Shown here piece by piece: positions 22,022-30,918 of a DNA stretch of 64,000 nt. Location of the stretch: the NCBI GenBank assembly GCA_016213205.1, contig JACRAZ010000071.1:1-64000 (forward strand), in the 5' to 3' direction. The translations under genes were made by a program, and so were the position numbers. A model generated the notes under the pieces. It was not told the DNA's origin, did not search any database, and saw only the letters and a list, made by a program, of their open reading frames with translations. The stretch is from Burkholderiales bacterium. Lineage in GTDB: Bacteria > Pseudomonadota > Gammaproteobacteria > Burkholderiales > Burkholderiaceae_C. Positions within the stretch are counted from its first letter, which is position 1. The number at the start of each line of letters is the position of its first letter.

Positions 22022-23902
22022 GTGCAAGGGCCGTTCCGCCCCCCGCTGAACTCACGTGGCAGCAGCCGCGCCCAGCCCCCCGGTCGCTCGCTTGCCGCCG
22101 GGCCGGGCCTGGGCAGCCTGCACACCGAACAGATCGAACGTTCGCACCAGCGTTGCCAGGCGCTGGGCCTGTCGCGCATCGCCGCGCCAGACCACGCCCG
22201 CGTGGCCCCACCCGACCTGGCGCTGCTGCGCGAGCGCAATCTGCGCTTGCACCTGCATGCGGCGCCGGTGATGGAACTGCTGCACGAGCAGATCACCCAG
22301 ACCCACAGCATGGTGGCGCTGACCGACGCCACCGGCACCATCCTGCTGTCGATCGGCGACGACGACTTCCTCTCGCGCGCCGCGCGGGTGGCACTGGCCC
22401 CGGGTGCCAACTGGTCCGAAGCGGCCAAGGGCACCAACGCCGTGGGCACCGCGCTTGTCTCCGAACTGCCGACGCTGGTGCACGGCGACGAGCACTTCCT
22501 GTACGCCAACCACTTTCTCACCTGCTCGGCCGCGCCCATCCTCGACCCGCGCGGAAATGTGCTGGGCGTGCTGGACGTGTCGGGCGACCAGCGCAGCTAC
22601 CACCAGCACACGATGGCGCTGGTGAAGCTCTCGGTGCGCCTGATCGAGAACCACTGGCTCAGCGACGATTGCCGCCACGGCCTGCGCCTGCACTTCCATC
22701 GCCGGGCGGAATTCATCGGCACGCTGATGGAGGGCATCCTCGCCGTCGATGCGGATGGGCGCATCAGCGGCGCCAACCGCGGCGCCCAGGAACAGCTGGG
22801 CCTGACCGGCGCCGCGCTGCGGCAGCACACCCTGCAGTCGCTGTTCGGCACCGGCGTCGATGCGCTGGCCGACCACTTCCGCTCGCCGCTGGCGCAGCCG
22901 CTGGCGGTGCACACGGCCGATGGCCAGGGTTTCCACCTGCATGCCCGCTTCAACGGGCCGCAGTGGGCACCCCTGGTTGAGGCCGCCCCGCCTGCCGCAC
23001 GCACGCCGGCAACGCCGCCCGCCACGGCACCGGCCGCGCCGGCGCCGGCGGCCCGCAGCGCCCTGGCCCCGCTGCGCCTGGGTGATGCCGCGATGGCGCG
23101 CCTGGTCGACCGGCTGCAACGCGTGTGCGAGCACCCCATCCCGGTGCTGCTGCTGGGCGAACACGGCTGTGGCAAAGGCGTGCTGGCCCGGGCCCTGCAT
23201 GCCGATTCACCCCGCGCCGCCGAGCCCTGGGTGGCCCTGAACTGCGCCACCCTGCCCCCGCAGGGCGCCGAGCAGCGCCTGCTCGAAGGCCTGGCCCAGG
23301 CCGCGGGCGGCACGTTGTTCCTCGACGAGATCGACACCCTGCCCCTGCCGCTGCAGGCCCGCCTGCTGCCGGCGTTGCGCCAGCACGCGGGCGGCCTGGT
23401 GTGCGCCAGCCGCGTGGCGCTGGCGCCCCTGGTGCGCCAGCAGCACTTTCGCGACGACCTGTACTTCCACCTGCAAGGCCTGGTGCTGGCGGTGCCCCCG
23501 TTGCGCGAGCGCAGCGATCTGCCGGCGCTGGCCGCGTACCTGCTGCGTCAGCTCCGGCCGCAGCCAGAGGCCCGGCTGCGGCCCGAGGCACTGGCCGCGC
23601 TGGCGCGACACGACTGGCCCGGCAACGTGCGTGAACTCAAGAGCGCGCTGCGCACCGCGCTCGCGCTGGCGGGGGCTGCGGCGGACATCGGTGTCGAGCA
23701 CCTGCCCGACGCCCTGGCCACCCACGGCCAGCACACAGGATCGGCGGCCATGCCGGGCAGTGAATCGCTGCAGGCGCTGGAACTCCAGGCCATGCACCGG
23801 GCCGTGGCCGATGCCCATGGGAATATTGCCGCTGCCGCCAGAGCACTGGGCGTGAGCCGCAATACGTTGTACCGTCGGCTGCGCTGGAACCCGGTGCGAT
23901 GA
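22022..23902 (+). CDS. AcoR-like Fis-family regulator lacking the sigma-54 GAFTGA loop
   Basis: This 626-residue regulator has a GAF-type sensor (about 75-235; TNAVGTALVSELPTLVHGDEHF with HFLTCSAAPILDP), a PAS-like part (about 236-310) and a Pro/Ala-rich linker. A degenerate AAA+ domain (about 350-540) and a C-terminal Fis helix-turn-helix (about 580-622, GNIAAAARALGVSRNTLYRRL) complete it. Walker A is GEHGCGKG (379-386) and Walker B LFLDEID (Asp435). Between them, LPPQGAEQRLLEGLAQAAGG replaces the usual segment with GAFTGA, about 14 residues shorter. Without that loop it should not open sigma-54 promoters in the normal way. It starts at GTG 22022; no better start is visible. Confidence 0.88.
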   Translation: MQGPFRPPLNSRGSSRAQPPGRSLAAGPGLGSLHTEQIERSHQRCQALGLSRIAAPDHARVAPPDLALLRERNLRLHLHAAPVMELLHEQITQTHSMVALTDATGTILLSIGDDDFLSRAARVALAPGANWSEAAKGTNAVGTALVSELPTLVHGDEHFLYANHFLTCSAAPILDPRGNVLGVLDVSGDQRSYHQHTMALVKLSVRLIENHWLSDDCRHGLRLHFHRRAEFIGTLMEGILAVDADGRISGANRGAQEQLGLTGAALRQHTLQSLFGTGVDALADHFRSPLAQPLAVHTADGQGFHLHARFNGPQWAPLVEAAPPAARTPATPPATAPAAPAPAARSALAPLRLGDAAMARLVDRLQRVCEHPIPVLLLGEHGCGKGVLARALHADSPRAAEPWVALNCATLPPQGAEQRLLEGLAQAAGGTLFLDEIDTLPLPLQARLLPALRQHAGGLVCASRVALAPLVRQQHFRDDLYFHLQGLVLAVPPLRERSDLPALAAYLLRQLRPQPEARLRPEALAALARHDWPGNVRELKSALRTALALAGAAADIGVEHLPDALATHGQHTGSAAMPGSESLQALELQAMHRAVADAHGNIAAAARALGVSRNTLYRRLRWNPVR

Positions 23903-24016
23903 GCCTGCGCACCACCACGCCGCCTGCGCAGTTTTTCGCTTGACAACCGCCGAAGAGAGTACGGTTTGGTATCTTTTGCCCGACAGCAGCATTCGAAGCC
24001 TCCAACAAGGAGCCTC

Positions 24017-24106
24017 ATGGCAGTCATGCAACTGCGTTGTCACGGTCGCGGGTGTCACCCCTGCCTGCGTGCCGCCCCGTGTTCCACACCGGACCTGAGC
24101 GCATGA
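24017..24106 (+). CDS. Possible 29-residue Cys-rich leader peptide coupled to the response regulator
   Basis: AAGGAG at 24007-24012 sits five bases before an ATG at 24017 that opens a 29-codon frame. Its TGA (24104-24106) overlaps the response regulator's ATG (24103) as ATGA. The peptide has four cysteines spaced as in CHGRGCHPC with one more downstream, plus basic residues. It has no recognised homologue. The overlap and the strong ribosome-binding site suggest translational coupling or a leader that tunes the regulator; the response regulator itself has no site of similar strength. It could be a chance frame. Confidence 0.42.
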   Translation: MAVMQLRCHGRGCHPCLRAAPCSTPDLSA

Positions 24107-24735
24107 CCCGCATCTACCTTGTTGACGACCAGCTGCTCCTGCGTGATGGCCTGCACGCCCTGCTGCAGACAGCCGGGCACGACGTTGTCGGCGAAGGCAG
24201 CGACCCCACCCAGGCCGTGGTGGAGGCCCAGCAGCGCCATGCCGAAGTGATGTTGCTCGACCTGGGCCTGGGCGAGCGCTCGGGCTTCGAGGTGCTGCAG
24301 GAACTCAAGCGCCGGGATTCGCCGGTGCGGGCCATCGTGCTCACGATGTCGGCCCAGCCTCGCCATGTGGCCGAGGCGGTGCGCCTGGGTGCTGCCGGCT
24401 ATGTGCTCAAGGACGCCGGCGCCGTGGAACTGCTGCAGGCGATCGACAGCGTGTCGGGCGGGCGGCGCTTCTTCGGCCCCCAGGTGGCCGACCTGGCGCT
24501 GCAGGCCCTGGCCGACGACGCCCCGGCCGACCCCTTCGCCACGCTGTCGCCGCGCGAGCGGCAGATCGTCACGATGGTCGTTAACGGCATGAGCAGCGCC
24601 GCCATCGGCACCGAACTGCACCTATCACCCAAGACGGTCGACACCTACCGCAGCCGCATCATGACCAAGCTAGGGGTCACCGGTGTCACCGCGCTGGTGC
24701 GTCTGGCCGTGCGCGAGGGCCTGGTCGACGATTGA
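24103..24735 (+). CDS. NarL/FixJ-family response regulator
   Basis: This 210-residue protein pairs a receiver domain (about 1-120) with a LuxR-type HTH (about 145-205). The receiver has the acidic pair in YLVDDQ, phospho-acceptor Asp in LLDLGLGE, the Thr in IVLTMS and Lys in YVLKDAG. The HTH reads TLSPRERQIVTMVVNG and SPKTVDTYRSRIMTKLGV. It is a transcription factor activated by phosphorylation. No histidine kinase is next to it. ATG 24103 follows immediately from the small upstream frame; a longer in-frame GTG start exists but lacks a ribosome-binding site. Confidence 0.9.
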   Translation: MTRIYLVDDQLLLRDGLHALLQTAGHDVVGEGSDPTQAVVEAQQRHAEVMLLDLGLGERSGFEVLQELKRRDSPVRAIVLTMSAQPRHVAEAVRLGAAGYVLKDAGAVELLQAIDSVSGGRRFFGPQVADLALQALADDAPADPFATLSPRERQIVTMVVNGMSSAAIGTELHLSPKTVDTYRSRIMTKLGVTGVTALVRLAVREGLVDD

Positions 24736-24922
24736 GCGCGCCGCCGCGGCACCAGCCGGCGGAAGCATCGGTGCGCGAGTGGTCGTCCCCCCGGCGAGGG
24801 ATGCCAGCCATCATTTCCCACAGCAATCGTCGAGCTTTCCGCACAGCGCGAACCGGCGCGCCCGCGAAGAATCGGGCACATCCCGGATGGATAGCGGCTC
24901 GCGCCGCTGCGCGCCAATCGCC

Positions 24923-25357
24923 ATGCCTCAGCTCCTCGCTCCCGCTGCCAGCCAGGCACATGCCGCGCTAGGCGCTGCCGTTGCCCAAGCCCCGGGCGGC
25001 AGCGTGCTGTGCGTGGACGACAACCCCTTGAACACGCTGCTGCTGCAGGAGTACTTCCGGCTGCGCGGCTTCGGCCCGGTGCGCACGGCCGCCAGCATTG
25101 CCCAGGCCATGGCCCTGGCGCGCGACGACCCGCCACGCGCCATCCTGCTGGACCTGAACCTCGCCGATGGGTCCGGGCTCGAGCTGCTGGCGCAACTGCG
25201 TGCCGACCCGGCCACCCGCCGGGTGCCGGTGGCCATCGTGTCCGGCAGCACCGACGAGGCCGACCTGCGCGCAGCCATGGCCCTGGGGGCCCAGGCCTGG
25301 TGGCCCAAGCCGCTGGACCTGTCGGTCCTGGACGAACAGCTCGACACCCTGCTCTGA
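24923..25357 (+). CDS. Single-domain response regulator (receiver only)
   Basis: This 144-residue protein consists of a receiver domain after a 25-residue Ala-rich lead: VLCVDDNPLNTLLLQEY (acidic pair), ILLDLNLADGSG (phospho-acceptor), VAIVSGST and WWPKPLDL (Lys-Pro). There is no output domain, so it probably passes phosphate or binds a partner, like CheY or Spo0F. ATG 24923 is one of two plausible starts; ATG 24897 would add nine residues. Another orphan regulator lies 187 bases upstream, and a minus-strand gene converges on it 13 bases after the stop. Confidence 0.8.
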   Translation: MPQLLAPAASQAHAALGAAVAQAPGGSVLCVDDNPLNTLLLQEYFRLRGFGPVRTAASIAQAMALARDDPPRAILLDLNLADGSGLELLAQLRADPATRRVPVAIVSGSTDEADLRAAMALGAQAWWPKPLDLSVLDEQLDTLL

Positions 25358-25370
25358 GGCCGCTCGGCGC

Positions 25371-26600
25371 TCAGATCGCGCAGCTTCGGAAGCCGCAGAA
25401 GCCGGCGTCGTGCGTGGCTGGCAGGAACCGTCGCGCAGCGGGATGCCGTTGCCGCGGCACCGTCAGGAACGAGGCCCCGCGCTGCACCCGCCAGCCCGCC
25501 ATGCCCGGCAGGGCATCGAGCCGCGCAGGGCCGTCGCTGTGGCCGGGGTAGGCGCGCGCGCTGCCGGCCACCCATTCGAACACCTCGCCCCACACGAACC
25601 CGCGCGGGCCGGCCTGCGCCACGGCGGCGGACCATTCGGCCTCAGAGGGCAGGCGCCGGCCGGCCCAGCGGCACCAGGCGTCGGCTTCGTACCAGCTCAG
25701 GTGCACTGCCGGCTGCGCACCGGGCACGCGCTGCAGGCGGCCCTGGCGGTGCAGCAGCACGCCACCGGCCAGCTGCTCCACGTGGCGCGGCGCACGGCGG
25801 CCGGTGGCGTCCACCCACTGCCAGCCGTCGACCGACCACCACGCCGGGTCGTCGTAGCCACCATCGGCCACGAACTCGGCGTACTGCGACCAGCTCACCG
25901 GTTGCGCATCGATCTCGAACTCGGCCACCGCCTGTTCATGCGCCCATTTCTCGTTGTCGGGCACCAGGCCGCCGGGCACCGAGCCGAGCTGCACCTTCTG
26001 GGCACCGAACCACAGCCCGTCGCGCCGCACCCGCACCGGCAGTTCGGGCCAGCGCTGCTCGGGGCTGGGCGCCGCGACGCCCACGGTCTGCGCCAGCACC
26101 GCGAGCGCCTCGCCCAGGCGGTCTTCGTGCAACAGCGCGAGCCGGAAGAAGTACAGGCCCGCATCACCGCGGTCGGCCTTGTCCAGCAGTTCCAGCGTGT
26201 CGTCCAGCGTCGCGGCCAGGTAGGCCCGGATCGCCTCGCTGGCCGGTGCGCTGCCTTGCCAGCGCTGCAAGCGCGTGGCGGCGGCCGGGTCGAGCCACCA
26301 GTCCAGCATCGGGTCGATCGAGGCCAGCCGCACCACCTGGGGGTCACAGGCCTCGCCACGGCCGCGCTGCGGGTTGCGCCCGATCCACAGTTCCTGGAAG
26401 CGTGCCGCCTGCCCGGCCAGCCAGGCCGGCGGGTCCAGCTCGGCCGGTGCGAAGCCCATGCCGGCCTCGTCGAACACCGCCAGGCGCTGCAGCGTGCGGT
26501 TGCGCGCGTCCATCAGCGCCAGCGACAAGGCGTCCGCGCCGGCATGGCGCATCGCCACGGGATCGTGGATGTCGACCGCGATGAACGAGGAGGCGCTCAT
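25371..26600 (-). CDS. SenA/EgtB-like FGE-domain protein with a broken iron-binding triad
   Basis: This 409-residue protein has the EgtB/SenA layout: an N-terminal DinB-like domain (about 20-185) and a C-terminal FGE-sulfatase domain (about 225-409) ending in GFCGFRSCAI. Active family members (ergothioneine or selenoneine synthases) bind iron with three histidines. Here the first, usually in a GH-x-x-WF context, is Gln64 (AGQAARF). The second is kept as His158 (LLHED), and the third, four residues later, is Leu162. Loss of two ligands predicts a pseudoenzyme or changed chemistry. SenA similarity is suggested by RNPQRGRGEACDP. No senB or egtD is adjacent. It lies just downstream of the folE2 repeats. 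Confidence 0.8.
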   Translation of the reverse strand: MSASSFIAVDIHDPVAMRHAGADALSLALMDARNRTLQRLAVFDEAGMGFAPAELDPPAWLAGQAARFQELWIGRNPQRGRGEACDPQVVRLASIDPMLDWWLDPAAATRLQRWQGSAPASEAIRAYLAATLDDTLELLDKADRGDAGLYFFRLALLHEDRLGEALAVLAQTVGVAAPSPEQRWPELPVRVRRDGLWFGAQKVQLGSVPGGLVPDNEKWAHEQAVAEFEIDAQPVSWSQYAEFVADGGYDDPAWWSVDGWQWVDATGRRAPRHVEQLAGGVLLHRQGRLQRVPGAQPAVHLSWYEADAWCRWAGRRLPSEAEWSAAVAQAGPRGFVWGEVFEWVAGSARAYPGHSDGPARLDALPGMAGWRVQRGASFLTVPRQRHPAARRFLPATHDAGFCGFRSCAI

Positions 26601-26645
26601 CGTCGAGCAGGGCTCAGCCGCGCGTGGTGCTCATGGTCACGCGTT

Positions 26646-26693
26646 GCGCGGGCTTATGCACGCTCGATGCGCGCATAAGCGCTGTGGTTGTGA
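26646..26693 (-). repeat. Duplicate of the 3' end of folE2 (copy 1)
   Basis: These 48 bases match 26767-26814 at 46 positions. The minus strand reads [12 protein letters not shown] plus a TAA, the same C-terminus as the adjacent folE2. It lies downstream of the intact gene, with no folE2 sequence before it. A 12-base imperfect hairpin (GCTTATGCACGC with GCGCGCATAAGC) lies within it. Confidence 0.8.
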
Positions 26694-26766
26694 CAGCGCA
26701 CACATGCCGGTGGCATGTGGGCCGCTGCCGCGACAACAGCCAGACGCTTCGCGTCTGCCGCGCTTC

Positions 26767-26814
26767 GCGCGGGCTTATGCGCGCTCGATGCGTGCATAAG
26801 CGCTGTGGTTGTGA
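26767..26814 (-). repeat. 3' end of folE2, second copy of the 48-base duplicate
   Basis: This copy holds the true folE2 stop (TAA at 26775-26777) and its last codons. It forms the same hairpin as copy 1, with the two differing bases swapped between left and right arms (GCTTATGCGCGC and GCGTGCATAAGC). The hairpin may end the folE2 transcript. The 73 bases between copies hold two more small palindromes (around ACATGCCGGTGGCATGT and CAGACGCTTCGCGTCTG). Confidence 0.75.
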
Positions 26815-27566
26815 ATGCTTTCGAAGTTCTCGACATCGACGCTGTAGCGACCGACGCGCGCATCGGCATTGAGCCGCAGCGCCACATCGCGCACCAGGTC
26901 CTCGACGAACTTCGGGTTCTCGTAGGCACGCTCGGTGATCCACTTCTCGTCCGGGCGCTTGAGCAGCGGCCAGATCTCGCTCGAGGCCGAGTCCTCCGCA
27001 AAACGCACCAGCTCGTGCCATTCGATCGGCGACTTCAGCTCGACGCGGATCGTCACCAGCGAACGCTGGTTGTGCGCGCCATAGTCGGAGATCTCCTTCG
27101 AGCACGGGCACAGGCTCTTGACCGGCACCCCCACCTCGGCCCAGATCGCGGTGCTGCCGGCGCGCGTTTCGGCGATCCAGCGGCCCTGGTAGTCCAGCAG
27201 GCTCTGCACGCCCGACACCGGCGCCCGCTTGCGCAGGAAGAACGAGAAGCGCGCCTCGACTCGGCCCTCGGCCGCGCCCAGCTTGTCCAGCATCACCGCC
27301 AGTTCGGCACGCAGGCGATCGGCGTCGAGCGGCGCTTCCTGCGTGTCGAGCCAGGCCACGAAGCGGGACATGTGGGTGCCCTTCTTCTCGGCCGGCAGCG
27401 CGACATCCAGGTCCCACAAGGCCGCGGTGCTTTGCGGCTGGCCGGCCACGCGCAGCGTGAGCGGCCAGCGCACGTCCTTCACGCCGACGCGCTGGATCAG
27501 CAGGTGGCGTTCATCACGCTCGCTTTGCGTGTCGGGGATGTGCAGGGCGTCGGTCAGGTTGGTCAT
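26775..27566 (-). CDS. folE2: GTP cyclohydrolase FolE2 (type IB)
   Basis: This 263-residue enzyme makes 7,8-dihydroneopterin triphosphate from GTP, the first step toward folate. FolE2 family motifs: [15 protein letters not shown] near the start, [19 protein letters not shown] (about 158-175, with the catalytic Cys) and the ending [15 protein letters not shown]. Length is normal. ATG 27566 ([12 protein letters not shown]) is chosen; an upstream start is unlikely. Type IB enzymes can use metals other than zinc, which helps under zinc limitation. The gene stands alone between dxs and a SenA-like gene; its 3' end is duplicated downstream. Confidence 0.95.
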   Translation of the reverse strand: MTNLTDALHIPDTQSERDERHLLIQRVGVKDVRWPLTLRVAGQPQSTAALWDLDVALPAEKKGTHMSRFVAWLDTQEAPLDADRLRAELAVMLDKLGAAEGRVEARFSFFLRKRAPVSGVQSLLDYQGRWIAETRAGSTAIWAEVGVPVKSLCPCSKEISDYGAHNQRSLVTIRVELKSPIEWHELVRFAEDSASSEIWPLLKRPDEKWITERAYENPKFVEDLVRDVALRLNADARVGRYSVDVENFESIHNHSAYARIERA

Positions 27567-27622
27567 GGTGTCGCTGCGGTGCAAGCGGCGAAGCATGGCA
27601 CCGATTCTGGGATCTCGCTGCG

Positions 27623-27660
27623 TCAGGGGCTTGTCACCCGGGCGTCAGGCCCGCCCCTGA
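27623..27660 (-). terminator. Nested hairpin downstream of dxs
   Basis: Arms TCAGGGGC (27623-27630) and GCCCCTGA (27653-27660) enclose a second hairpin (CGGGC/GCCCG). It lies nine bases past the dxs stop and before folE2 on the same strand. No strong T-run follows, so termination strength is uncertain. Confidence 0.45.
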
Positions 27661-27668
27661 ATCCGGGG

Positions 27669-29594
27669 TCAGTCGTTCACTGCGGGCCGCACCAGCGTCA
27701 GCGCGGCGCCCCAGCGTTTGCGCACCGATTGCTCGATGCCGGCCGCATCCAGCCCCTGCATCGCGAGCAGCTTGGCGGGATCGCCATGTTCGATGAACTG
27801 GTCCGGCAGGCCCAGTTGCAGCAAGGGGGTGGACAGGCCGGCGGCGTGGAGGAACTCGCCCACCGCACTGCCCGCGCCGCCGGGCAGGCAGCCTTCCTCC
27901 AGCGTGACCAGTGCGTCGTGCGTGCGCGCCAGCTCGGCCACCAGCGTGGTGTCCAGCGGCTTGGCGAAGCGCATGTTGGCCACCGTGGCATCGAGCTTCT
28001 CGGCCGCCGCCAGCGCGGGGTACAGCAGCGTGCCGAAGGCCAGCAGCGCCACGCGGCGCACCGGGCCGGCCGGGCCGGCCATCGCGAGTGAACTCTCGCG
28101 CCGCAGCTCGCCGCGCCCCCAGGGCAGCGTGGCCAGCCCAGGCTCGGGCTGCCGGCCCACGCCCGCGCCACGCGGGTAACGCACGGCCACCGGGTGGTTC
28201 TGCGCAAAGGCGGTGGACAGGGCCTTGCGGCATTCGTCTTCATCAGCCGGCGTGAGCACGCTGACGTTGGGAATGCAGCGCAGGTAGGCGATGTCGTAGG
28301 CGCCGGCATGGGTGGCGCCGTCGGCGCCCACCAGGCCCGCGCGGTCGAGCGCAAACACCACCGGCAGGTTCTGCAGCGCCACGTCGTGGATGAGCTGGTC
28401 GTAGCCGCGCTGCAGGAAGGTGCTGTAGATCGCCACCACCGGCTTGAGCCCCTCGCAGGCCAGGCCGGCGGCAAAGGTGACGGCATGCTGCTCGGCGATG
28501 CCCACGTCGAAATAGCGCTTCGGGAAGCGCTGCTCGAAATCCACCAGGCCCGAGCCCTCGCGCATGGCGGGGGTGATGGCCACCAGGCGCTCGTCGGCCG
28601 CGGCCATGTCGCACAGCCAGCTGCCGAACACCTGCGTGAAGCTGGGCTTGGGCGGCGTGGCGGGCTTCTGCAGGCCCACCGCGGGGTCGAACTTGCTGGG
28701 CCCGTGGTAGTTGACCGGGTCGGCCTCGGCCAGCTTGTAGCCATAGCCCTTCTTGGTGACGACGTGCAGGAACTGCGGGCCGCTGCGCTCGCGCAGGTTC
28801 TCCAGCGTGGGGATCAGCGAATCGAGGTCGTGGCCGTCGATCGGGCCGACGTAGGTGAAGCCCAGTTCCTCGAAGATGGTGCCGGGCACCACCATGCCCT
28901 TGGTGTGCTCCTCGAAGCGCTTGGCGAATTCGTACAGCGGCGTGCCCTTGAGCATGTGCTTGGCGCCTTCACGCGCCTTGCTGTAGAAGTTGCCGCTCAT
29001 CAGCCGGGCCAGGTGCTTGTTCAGCGCGCCCACCGGCGGCGAGATCGACATGTCGTTGTCGTTCAGGATCACCAGCACGTCGGCCGCGCCCGCGCCCTCG
29101 GTGGCGCCGCCGTGGTTCATGGCCTCGAAGGCCATGCCGCCGGTGAGCGCGCCGTCGCCGATCACGGCCACCGCGCGCCGGTGCTCGCCCTTCAGCCGCG
29201 CCGCATGCGCCATGCCGATGGCCGCCGAGATGGAGGTGGACGAGTGCGCGGTGCCGAAGGTGTCGTACTCGCTCTCGTCGCGGCGCGGAAAGCCCGACAG
29301 GCCACCCAGCTGGCGCAGCGTGTGCATGCGGTCGCGCCGGCCGGTGAGGATCTTGTGCGGATAGGTCTGGTGCCCCACGTCCCAGACGATGCGGTCGTAG
29401 GGCGTGTTGAACACGTAGTGCAGCGCGATCGTCAGCTCCACCGTGCCCAGGTTGGAGGACAGGTGGCCACCGGTCTTGCTGACACTGGAGAGCACGAACT
29501 CGCGCAGCTCGTGGGCCAGCCCGCGCAGCTCGGGCAGCGACAGGCGCCGCAGGTCGGCCGGGCTGTCGAGGGTGTTCAACAAGGAGGTCTTCAT
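27669..29594 (-). CDS. dxs: 1-deoxy-D-xylulose-5-phosphate synthase Dxs
   Basis: This 641-residue thiamine-diphosphate enzyme condenses pyruvate and glyceraldehyde 3-phosphate, the first step of the MEP isoprenoid pathway. Features: [20 protein letters not shown] (His44 region), the ThDP-binding [15 protein letters not shown] to NDNDMSIS block, DGHDLDSLI, and the transketolase core [19 protein letters not shown] with the catalytic Glu. ATG 29594 (MKTSLL) was chosen; an upstream GTG would add four residues. It follows ispA by 18 bases and xseB, the common xseB-ispA-dxs operon. Confidence 0.97.
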   Translation of the reverse strand: MKTSLLNTLDSPADLRRLSLPELRGLAHELREFVLSSVSKTGGHLSSNLGTVELTIALHYVFNTPYDRIVWDVGHQTYPHKILTGRRDRMHTLRQLGGLSGFPRRDESEYDTFGTAHSSTSISAAIGMAHAARLKGEHRRAVAVIGDGALTGGMAFEAMNHGGATEGAGAADVLVILNDNDMSISPPVGALNKHLARLMSGNFYSKAREGAKHMLKGTPLYEFAKRFEEHTKGMVVPGTIFEELGFTYVGPIDGHDLDSLIPTLENLRERSGPQFLHVVTKKGYGYKLAEADPVNYHGPSKFDPAVGLQKPATPPKPSFTQVFGSWLCDMAAADERLVAITPAMREGSGLVDFEQRFPKRYFDVGIAEQHAVTFAAGLACEGLKPVVAIYSTFLQRGYDQLIHDVALQNLPVVFALDRAGLVGADGATHAGAYDIAYLRCIPNVSVLTPADEDECRKALSTAFAQNHPVAVRYPRGAGVGRQPEPGLATLPWGRGELRRESSLAMAGPAGPVRRVALLAFGTLLYPALAAAEKLDATVANMRFAKPLDTTLVAELARTHDALVTLEEGCLPGGAGSAVGEFLHAAGLSTPLLQLGLPDQFIEHGDPAKLLAMQGLDAAGIEQSVRKRWGAALTLVRPAVND

Positions 29595-29612
29595 GGTGTG
29601 GGGCACGGCGGC

Positions 29613-30506
29613 TCAGCTTTCTCGGTCGACCACCAGGTCGGCCAGCTGCCGCAGGTGGGCGCAATCGGCCAGGCCGCTGCGGTCCAGCGCCGCGTGCGCT
29701 TCGCGGCGCAGGCGCTGCGCTTCGGCACGCGCCACCTCCAGCCCCAGCACGGACACGTAGGTGGGCTTGTTGAGGTGCAGGTCCTTGCCGGCGGTCTTGC
29801 CCAGCTTGTCGGAGGCCTGGGTCACGTCGAGGATGTCGTCGACCACCTGGAAGGCCAGTCCAATGGCCGCGCCGTAGTCCGACAGGGCCTGCCACGCCGC
29901 GCCATCGGCCGCGCCGGTGGCTGCGCCCATCAGCACGCTGGCTTCCAGCAGGGCACCTGTCTTGCGGTGGTGCATGTCGCGCAGCTGGGCTTCGTCCAGC
30001 GCCTTGCCGGTGTTGGCCAGGTCGATGGCCTGGCCACCGGCCATGCCGGCATGGCCGGCAGCACGCGAGAGCAGCGCACACAGCCGCGCCTGCAGGGCCG
30101 GTGCCACGCTGTCGTCGTCCGGCGTCAGCACCTCGAAGGCCAGCGCCTGCATCGCGTCGCCGGCCAGCATGGCGCCGGCCTCGCCGTAGCGCACGTGCAC
30201 GGTGGGCTTGCCCCGGCGCAGCACGTCGTTGTCCATGCAGGGCATGTCGTCGTGCACCAGCGAATAGGCATGGATCAGCTCCACCGCCACGGCGGCCCGC
30301 AAGGCCGCCTCGGGCGCACCGCGCACCGCTTCGCTGGCCGCGCGCACCAGCAGCGGCCGCAGGCGCTTGCCGCCATCGAGCACGCCATAGCGCATCGCCT
30401 CGCCCAGGCCGGCCGGCGCATCGGCCGGCACCCAGCGCTCCAGCGCCTGCTCCACCTGCAGCAGTGCGTTGCGCAGCCAGTGGTCGAAGTGGGCATCCAG
30501 GCGCAT
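29613..30506 (-). CDS. ispA: Geranyl/farnesyl diphosphate synthase IspA
   Basis: This 297-residue trans-prenyltransferase builds farnesyl diphosphate from IPP and DMAPP. The first Asp-rich motif is LVHDDMPCMDND (about residue 85), the second LAFQVVDDILDVT. DGGKRLRPLL and the GQAIDLANTGK region fit the IspA type. The ATG at 30506 shares a base with the xseB stop (TGATG), so the two are coupled. dxs follows directly, linking early and mid isoprenoid steps. Confidence 0.96.
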   Translation of the reverse strand: MRLDAHFDHWLRNALLQVEQALERWVPADAPAGLGEAMRYGVLDGGKRLRPLLVRAASEAVRGAPEAALRAAVAVELIHAYSLVHDDMPCMDNDVLRRGKPTVHVRYGEAGAMLAGDAMQALAFEVLTPDDDSVAPALQARLCALLSRAAGHAGMAGGQAIDLANTGKALDEAQLRDMHHRKTGALLEASVLMGAATGAADGAAWQALSDYGAAIGLAFQVVDDILDVTQASDKLGKTAGKDLHLNKPTYVSVLGLEVARAEAQRLRREAHAALDRSGLADCAHLRQLADLVVDRES

Positions 30507-30739
30507 CAGGCCGTCCAATCCTTCAGCTGGCCCTCTTCGAGCACCTTGACCTGGGCCTCCACGGCCTGCAGCCGCTCGCGGCAGAAGGCCAGCAGCTGGG
30601 CGCCACGCTTGTAGCTGTCGAGCAGGCCTTCCAGCGGCATCTGGCCGTTCTCCATCGCCTGGACCAGGCGTTCGAGCTCGGCGAGCGCGTCCTCGTAGCG
30701 GGCGGGCTCGGCATCAGGCTTCTTCGGGGCGGCGGGCAT
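30506..30739 (-). CDS. xseB: Exodeoxyribonuclease VII small subunit XseB
   Basis: The 77-residue small subunit of exonuclease VII has the standard core [20 protein letters not shown] (about 14-33) and [22 protein letters not shown], forming two helices that wrap the large subunit XseA. The complex degrades single-stranded DNA from both ends. It is the first gene of the xseB-ispA-dxs operon. xseA is not in this window. Confidence 0.93.
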   Translation of the reverse strand: MPAAPKKPDAEPARYEDALAELERLVQAMENGQMPLEGLLDSYKRGAQLLAFCRERLQAVEAQVKVLEEGQLKDWTA

Positions 30740-30918
30740 GGGGGCACTTCGGTGGGCGAAGGATTGATTTTAGGCGCGACACGGGGCCGGGCCGGGTCCG
30801 CCCGGGTACACTTCTGCCCTCGGCCAGCCGCAAGGGTGGCCGTTTTCATCGTTGACATACCCATCCGCGGGGCCACCGGGTGGGGGTTTTGACATCCGTG
30901 CTGGAGATCCTGGGGATC
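30740..30918. promoter_or_regulatory. Divergent gap between xseB and the Rieske oxygenase gene
   Basis: This 179-base region must hold promoters for the xseB-ispA-dxs operon and the Rieske gene. On the plus strand TTGACA occurs at 30852-30857 and again at 30889-30894, both possible -35 elements. No convincing -10 is paired with either. GGGG lies just before the Rieske ATG. Confidence 0.4.

Noticed and set aside
23940-23975. TTGACA followed by TATCTT as a sigma-70 promoter for the small ORF and response regulator
   Set aside because: The spacer is 24 bases, too long; the nearer TACGGT gives only 14. A promoter is likely here, but this pairing is not convincing.
28194-30614. An 806-codon plus-strand frame across dxs and ispA
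   Set aside because: Both minus-strand genes are clear family members; the plus frame is a GC-driven shadow. Similar shadows at 36424-39495, 42816-44732 and 59947-62193 were dropped for the same reason.
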